Source: Candidatus Ecksteinia adelgidicola (GTDB lineage: Bacteria; Pseudomonadota; Gammaproteobacteria; Enterobacterales; Enterobacteriaceae). Taken from it: 64,000 bases of DNA. The stretch lies in NCBI GenBank assembly GCA_020541345.1, contig CP045239.1, positions 186,001 to 250,000 on the forward strand, written 5' to 3'. Below, piece by piece: positions 59,214 through 64,000 of this stretch. The notes beneath the pieces are model-generated. The model did not search any database. It was not told the DNA's origin and saw only the letters and a program-made list of their open reading frames with translations. Each line of letters starts with the position of its first letter. Position 1 is the stretch's first letter. The translations under genes and the position numbers were made by a program.

Positions 59214-61951
59214 TGTTTTTCCTTTTTTAAATCATCAACTATTTTATTAATCAAAATAGGAGAAATACCTGGTAAACCAAGTGGCAAACCAATTTGTCCT
59301 GAAGATAAAGTAACACTTATACGAACAGGTAAACATAAATATTGCCCTTCATAGCTAAATTCCAGCATATTTCCAACTTTAACTTTCAGGTTAATTGCAT
59401 CAATAGAGTTTATCATAATGTATGCTTTAGGCATACGCTGTTGAATAACAAGAGTACGTTGCGACATTTCATCACTACCAAATAAATGATAGTAAGGAGC
59501 AATACGCCAACGATGTTGTATTGGGTGAAATGCAGTTGGTATTTTAACAAAATAATTAAGATTAGATTTTCCTGTTTGAATTAGCCGTATTCCTGGATTT
59601 CCATAAAGTAAATTTCCTCCAATTTTTTTTTGAAACTTATTCCACGCTTGTTGTGAATTCCAACCTGGTGCCCAAGAAAATGGAATTTGCTGACGGTTAG
59701 AAAAAGGATTATTATTTCCTTCCATAGAAAAAGAAAACATAGTATCTTTATCTTCTGGTTGACAAGGCTCATGGACACTGATATTTGAACGTATAGCAGT
59801 ACGACCGCTATAACGATGTGGAGAACGTGCTAACTTTTGTCCATAAATTCTAAAATTTGCGTTTGGCGCGGCATTAATAATTCCCTTGAGTTCTGGAAAT
59901 TTTTTAGCACAAGAAGAAATTATATCATCTAATTTTCCCCAATCTAGTTTTCCTGTCTTATAGCTATAATGTAATGCATGCATCCAACGCCAACTTTCAA
60001 TCATTAAGGTAATTTTATTTTTATTTGAATCATCATAATATGATGGCTCATATACCTGAAAAAAACGTTGAGCACGACCTTCTTGATTAACTACAGTTCC
60101 ACTGCTTTCAGCAAAACTTGCTGATGATAAAATTAAATTAGCTTTTTTCATAATATCTGTTCGTTGATGATCAACAACAATAAGATTTTTAACTTTCATA
60201 AGCGCAGTATGAATTTTTTTTACAGACGCATGACGATAAAGATCATTTTCTATTACGATAGCAGTATCAGCAGTACCATTGGTTAATGTCTTTAGCGCTT
60301 GATCAAGCGACTTACCACCCATCATCGCTAAACCCATACTATTTACTGCGCTAACAGTAAATGTAATACCGACATTTACTCCACGACTTTTTAATGCCTT
60401 AGCAATGTTACTAGCAGCTTTAATTATGTCTTTACTTCCTGAGTGGCTACCAGTGATAATAAGTGGTTTTTTTGCATGAATAAGTGATTGAATAATAATA
60501 TTTACTTTTTTGTATAAATGATGATCTAAATTGTTTACTGCTGGTGCGGATTGATCTATTTCATGCGCAATAGCAAAAGCAAAACGTGCTTGATCGTTTA
60601 ACGGTGCATAATAATTCCATGTAGAAATATCATCTAAGCTTGTTTTATCTACATTAGTAATAAACAATGGATATTTATCATTTTGACCAACATGTTTTAT
60701 AGCTTCGATTTGCCAGTGAGAAATATGTTGTAATTTAGCTGTAACTCGATTTTTTCTTTTTACAGCTTGACGTACTGATAAAGCAATTCGTGCTGCAGTT
60801 TGAGTAAGATCTTCTCCTAAAATTAAAATTGCGTCATAATTTTCAATTTCTCGCAAAGTTGGTGTATAAATTCCACTATTTTTTAAAATGTTTAAAATTA
60901 ATGTCAAACATGATTGTTCAGACTCTGATAAACCCATATAATAATTTTCAGAACCAACTAATTCACGTAAAGCAAAATTACTTTCTAAACTAGCACGTGA
61001 AGAACCAATTCCAATAGTGTTTTTTGATGTTTGTAGAATACTTACTGCATGATTTAATGCTTCTTGATCTTTTAATGTATACCAACTGTTGTCTTGTAAT
61101 AATTCTGGTTGACGAGGCCGATCTTGTCGATTTACATAACCATAACCAAATCGTCCGAGATCACATAAAAAATAATAATTTATATTGCCATGATAACGAT
61201 TTTCAATTTTCTGAATTTTTCCATGCCGTTCACTTGGACTAATATTACAACCAATAGAGCATTGTTGACAGATACTAGGTGAGAACTGCATATCCCATTT
61301 ACGGTTATAATTTTTAGAATGAGTTTTATCTGTAAAAACTCCAGTTGGGCATATTTCTATTAAATTACCAGAGAACTTATTTTTTAATATGCCATTTTTA
61401 ATACGCCCAAAATAAATATTGTCATGCGCACCATACACTCCAAAATCTGTACCATCTGCATAATCTTTATAATAGCGTACACAACGATAACAAGTAATGC
61501 AACGATTCATTTCATGTGAGATGAATGGTCCTAATTCTTGATTAGTATGTGTGCGTTTTGTAAAATGATAACGACGAATATTATGTCCAGTCATTACAGT
61601 CATATCTTGCAAATGACATTGACCTCCTTCTTCACAAACTGGACAATCATGTGGATGATTAATCATTAAGCATTCAATAATATTTTTTCGAAATTCTTTA
61701 ACTTCTTTATCATTAATAGAAATAAATATTCCATGAGATACTGGTGTCATGCAAGACATTACTAAACGACCATGTTTATCTTCTTCATTATCATATTTTT
61801 TTATTGCACATTGGCGACAAGCGCCAATACTACCTAGTGCTGGATGCCAGCAAAAATAAGGAATATTAAAGCCAAAAGAAAGACAAGTCTCTAATAGATT
61901 ATCTGACTTTTCTGCATTATATTTTTTTCCTTCTATATAAATTATCGTCAT
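59210..61951 (-). CDS. nuoG: NADH-quinone oxidoreductase subunit G
   Basis: Large Fe-S subunit of the NADH-dehydrogenase module. The ATG at 61951 (913 residues; E. coli 908) matches the family start ([20 protein letters not shown]); an upstream in-frame ATG at 61987 would add 12 residues without homology. All cluster ligands are there: 2Fe-2S cysteines in [41 protein letters not shown] with [12 protein letters not shown], and the enterobacterial N7 site CQQCSIGCN with a later cysteine in [11 protein letters not shown] molybdopterin-like C-terminal part follows. About 125 bases of spacer separate it from nuoF. Intact. Confidence 0.97.
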   Translation of the reverse strand: MTIIYIEGKKYNAEKSDNLLETCLSFGFNIPYFCWHPALGSIGACRQCAIKKYDNEEDKHGRLVMSCMTPVSHGIFISINDKEVKEFRKNIIECLMINHPHDCPVCEEGGQCHLQDMTVMTGHNIRRYHFTKRTHTNQELGPFISHEMNRCITCYRCVRYYKDYADGTDFGVYGAHDNIYFGRIKNGILKNKFSGNLIEICPTGVFTDKTHSKNYNRKWDMQFSPSICQQCSIGCNISPSERHGKIQKIENRYHGNINYYFLCDLGRFGYGYVNRQDRPRQPELLQDNSWYTLKDQEALNHAVSILQTSKNTIGIGSSRASLESNFALRELVGSENYYMGLSESEQSCLTLILNILKNSGIYTPTLREIENYDAILILGEDLTQTAARIALSVRQAVKRKNRVTAKLQHISHWQIEAIKHVGQNDKYPLFITNVDKTSLDDISTWNYYAPLNDQARFAFAIAHEIDQSAPAVNNLDHHLYKKVNIIIQSLIHAKKPLIITGSHSGSKDIIKAASNIAKALKSRGVNVGITFTVSAVNSMGLAMMGGKSLDQALKTLTNGTADTAIVIENDLYRHASVKKIHTALMKVKNLIVVDHQRTDIMKKANLILSSASFAESSGTVVNQEGRAQRFFQVYEPSYYDDSNKNKITLMIESWRWMHALHYSYKTGKLDWGKLDDIISSCAKKFPELKGIINAAPNANFRIYGQKLARSPHRYSGRTAIRSNISVHEPCQPEDKDTMFSFSMEGNNNPFSNRQQIPFSWAPGWNSQQAWNKFQKKIGGNLLYGNPGIRLIQTGKSNLNYFVKIPTAFHPIQHRWRIAPYYHLFGSDEMSQRTLVIQQRMPKAYIMINSIDAINLKVKVGNMLEFSYEGQYLCLPVRISVTLSSGQIGLPLGLPGISPILINKIVDDLKKEKQ

Positions 61952-62076
61952 AGTCAGTGTTCTTCCAAGTGACTGATCTTCTAACAAGTATTTTATTAAA
62001 AATTTTTAGTATATTAAAAAATAAATAAAGCTACTAATATTGATCAAATAGATTGTTTGATTATATATATTATTTC

Positions 62077-63378
62077 TTAAAATGTATTGTCTGTATTTTT
62101 AAGAAATATACCTTCTTCAAACTCTATACGAAAATATTTTATTGCACTTTGAAGTGGCGCTATAGCACCTGGCGCATGAGCACAAAAAGTTTTTCCAGGA
62201 CCAAGAAATACACATAATTCTTCAAGTATTTCAATATCTCCTAGACGTCCTTGATGTTTTTCAAGTGATCGAAGAATTTTTACACTCCACGGTAACCCTT
62301 CACGACATGGTGTGCACCAACCACAAGATTCTCTAGAAAAAAATTCTTCTAGATTACGAACTAGTGATACTATACTAATTTCGTGATCTATTGCGATCGA
62401 CAATGCAGTACCTAAACGACTGCCTGCTTTATTAAGTGTATTAAATTCCATAGGTAAATCAAGATGATGATCAATTAAAAATGCTGTTCCTGCTCCTCCT
62501 GGTTGCCAAGCTTTAAAACTTAGATTAGGTTTTAAACCACCTGCATAATCTTCTAAAATTTCACGTGCGGTAATACCAAACGGTACTTCCCAAACACCTG
62601 GATTATTTACTCGACCAGAAAATCCCATGAGTTTAGTTCCACTATCTTTGCTTTTGGATATATTGGTGTACCATGAAACTCCATTTTTTAAAATTCCAGG
62701 AACGTTACATAATGTTTCTACATTATTAATACAAGTTGGTTTTCCCCATGCTCCTATAGAAGCTGGAAATGGTGGCTTAAAACGTGGATTTGCACGATAA
62801 CCTTCTAGTGAACTAATTAGAGCTGTTTCTTCACCGCAAATATATCGACCAGCTCCTGTATGAAGAATGAGTTCAAAATTAAAACCAGTACCAAAAATAT
62901 TTTTTCCTAAAAATCCAGCATTTTTGGCTTCTAAAATAGCTCGACGTAAATATTTTGCTGCTTTTATATATTCTCCTCTTAAAAAGATATAACCTCGATA
63001 AGTCATAAGAGCAAAAGCAGAAATAAGCATACCTTCTATTAATAAATGAGGTAACGTTTCCATTAAAAATCGATCTTTATAAGTTCCAGGCTCCATTTCA
63101 TCAGCATTACATAAAAGATAACGAATATTTATAGATATGTCTTTTGACATTAAACTCCATTTCAGTCCAGTAGAAAAACCAGCTCCACCTCGACCTTTTA
63201 ATCCAGAATCTTTGATTATATTTACAATTTCAGTTGGTGTGAAATTTTTTAGAGCTTTTTCTGCACCAATATATCCATTTTGACTACGATATTCCTTTAT
63301 CCATAAAGGTCTTTTATCATTTCGTATTCGCCAAGTAAGCGGATGTGTTTCTGGAGTACGTTTAATATCTTTAATCAT
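62077..63378 (-). CDS. nuoF: NADH-quinone oxidoreductase subunit F
   Basis: FMN- and NADH-binding subunit with 4Fe-4S cluster N3. The 433 residues (E. coli 445) show the NADH/FMN site [18 protein letters not shown] (about 54-71), [33 protein letters not shown], and the N3 cysteines in [11 protein letters not shown] plus a later cysteine in GKTFCAHA. It ends about a dozen residues earlier than in E. coli, after the last conserved helix. Its ATG overlaps the nuoE stop by four bases. Intact. Confidence 0.98.
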   Translation of the reverse strand: MIKDIKRTPETHPLTWRIRNDKRPLWIKEYRSQNGYIGAEKALKNFTPTEIVNIIKDSGLKGRGGAGFSTGLKWSLMSKDISINIRYLLCNADEMEPGTYKDRFLMETLPHLLIEGMLISAFALMTYRGYIFLRGEYIKAAKYLRRAILEAKNAGFLGKNIFGTGFNFELILHTGAGRYICGEETALISSLEGYRANPRFKPPFPASIGAWGKPTCINNVETLCNVPGILKNGVSWYTNISKSKDSGTKLMGFSGRVNNPGVWEVPFGITAREILEDYAGGLKPNLSFKAWQPGGAGTAFLIDHHLDLPMEFNTLNKAGSRLGTALSIAIDHEISIVSLVRNLEEFFSRESCGWCTPCREGLPWSVKILRSLEKHQGRLGDIEILEELCVFLGPGKTFCAHAPGAIAPLQSAIKYFRIEFEEGIFLKNTDNTF

Positions 63379-63926
63379 TTATACTGCTCTAATAATATTT
63401 TAATATCTGCAGGTTTTAGTTGATTGTGAGTATCTTCATCTATCATTATAGATGGACTTTTATCACAGTTTCCTAAGCAGCAAGTTGGTAATAATGTAAA
63501 ACGTTGATCAATAGTAGTTTGACCTGTTTTAATATTAAGTATTTTTTCAATAGTGACTTGAATACCTTCATAGCCAGTGATATAGCAAACAATGCTATCG
63601 CAATAACGAATTACGTGACGTCCTACTGGTTGACGAAATATTTGACTATAAAACGTAGCTATTTCTTCTATCTCACTAGCAGGAAGATGCAATATGTTAG
63701 CAACAGCTTCAATAGCATCATCAGGAACCCAACCATATCTTTTCTGAACAATTTTCAACGCTTCAATAGAAACAGCACGTGTATTTTCATATTTTTTTTT
63801 TTCTTTTTTAATTATATTATGTTCTTTTGTATTAAATTGAAATTTAGTAGTTGTGTTATAAGTTATTTTTATATTAATAGGATCAAAAATTGTATTAATA
63901 AAATTATTATTTTTTTTTTCATCCAT
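63375..63926 (-). CDS. nuoE: NADH-quinone oxidoreductase subunit E
   Basis: Thioredoxin-fold subunit with the 2Fe-2S cluster N1a. The 183 residues exceed the E. coli 166 by a lysine/asparagine-rich N-terminal extension (about the first 40 residues) containing a poly-Lys/Glu stretch, typical of A/T drift. The conserved part begins [21 protein letters not shown]; cluster ligands are in CDSIVC and in [10 protein letters not shown]. The start lies two bases after the nuoCD stop. Intact. Confidence 0.96.
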   Translation of the reverse strand: MDEKKNNNFINTIFDPINIKITYNTTTKFQFNTKEHNIIKKEKKKYENTRAVSIEALKIVQKRYGWVPDDAIEAVANILHLPASEIEEIATFYSQIFRQPVGRHVIRYCDSIVCYITGYEGIQVTIEKILNIKTGQTTIDQRFTLLPTCCLGNCDKSPSIMIDEDTHNQLKPADIKILLEQYK

Positions 63927-63928
63927 AA

Positions 63929-64000
63929 CTATCGATCCACGTCTGACATTACAAAATCAATACTTCCAAGGTAAACAATTAAATCAGAGAGTAAACTACC
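63929..64000 (-). CDS. nuoC: 3' end of nuoCD (or nuoD), cut by the window edge
   Basis: The last 23 codons before TAG (63931-63929) read [21 protein letters not shown] and R, the conserved C-terminus of the NuoD part of the quinone-binding module. In Enterobacterales NuoC and NuoD are usually fused; the fusion cannot be checked here because the gene continues beyond the window. It lies two bases upstream of nuoE in the operon. Confidence 0.9.
   Translation of the reverse strand, partial: GSLLSDLIVYLGSIDFVMSDVDR

Overview
The window is a stretch of an extremely A+T-rich, strongly eroded gammaproteobacterial chromosome. Every protein I recognise is closest in sequence and length to its Escherichia coli / Enterobacterales counterpart (MnmG, GroEL, DnaA, PfkA, NuoA-N type complex I and others). 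Genes are separated by very long spacers made almost only of A and T, codons are biased to A/T endings, and there are no transposons, prophage, CRISPR, tRNA or rRNA genes. This is the profile of a vertically inherited insect endosymbiont in mid-reduction. Intact bioA and bioD would suit a B-vitamin-providing symbiont (for example of a blood feeder), but species and host cannot be fixed from the window.

Layout. 1-4.4 kb: mnmG, then the groES-groEL operon with a textbook sigma-32 promoter and a strong hairpin terminator. 5.4-10.7 kb: lysP (lysine import) and sbcB, separated by a 2.4-kb spacer. 11.2-20.6 kb: the classic replication/ribosome block, with dnaA-dnaN (minus, followed by a probable recF remnant) and, diverging from it, rpmH-rnpA-yidD-yidC-mnmE (plus). 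22.5-27.1 kb: gnd and pgl (pentose phosphate pathway). 27.8-33.2 kb: nfuA, bioA, bioD. 33.5-36.4 kb (minus): ruvX, a C-terminally shortened bamC, and a clearly recognisable dapA pseudogene. 37.6-49.1 kb: pfkA, a decayed queA, intact tgt, a decayed but nearly full-length yajC-secD-secF operon, and rpe. 49.6-51 kb: yajR. 51.7-64 kb (minus): the complex I operon from the end of nuoCD through nuoE, F, G, H, I, J, K, L, M, N.

How it fits together. The cell keeps replication initiation, protein folding, membrane insertion (YidC), glycolysis/pentose phosphate steps and NADH-driven respiration. Losses caught in progress are informative: dapA is dead while the lysine permease remains; SecDF-YajC is dead while YidC remains; queA is dead while tgt remains; RecF is probably gone. 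Two genes (lysP and ruvX) carry conserved protein sequence upstream of any ordinary start codon, pointing to AUU starts, poly(A)/poly(T) slippage, or homopolymer errors.

Most spacers hold nothing I can name. Those that do were read by comparing residual codons with the gene expected from E. coli gene order. All pseudogene calls rest on recalled protein sequences aligned by eye, not on a search.
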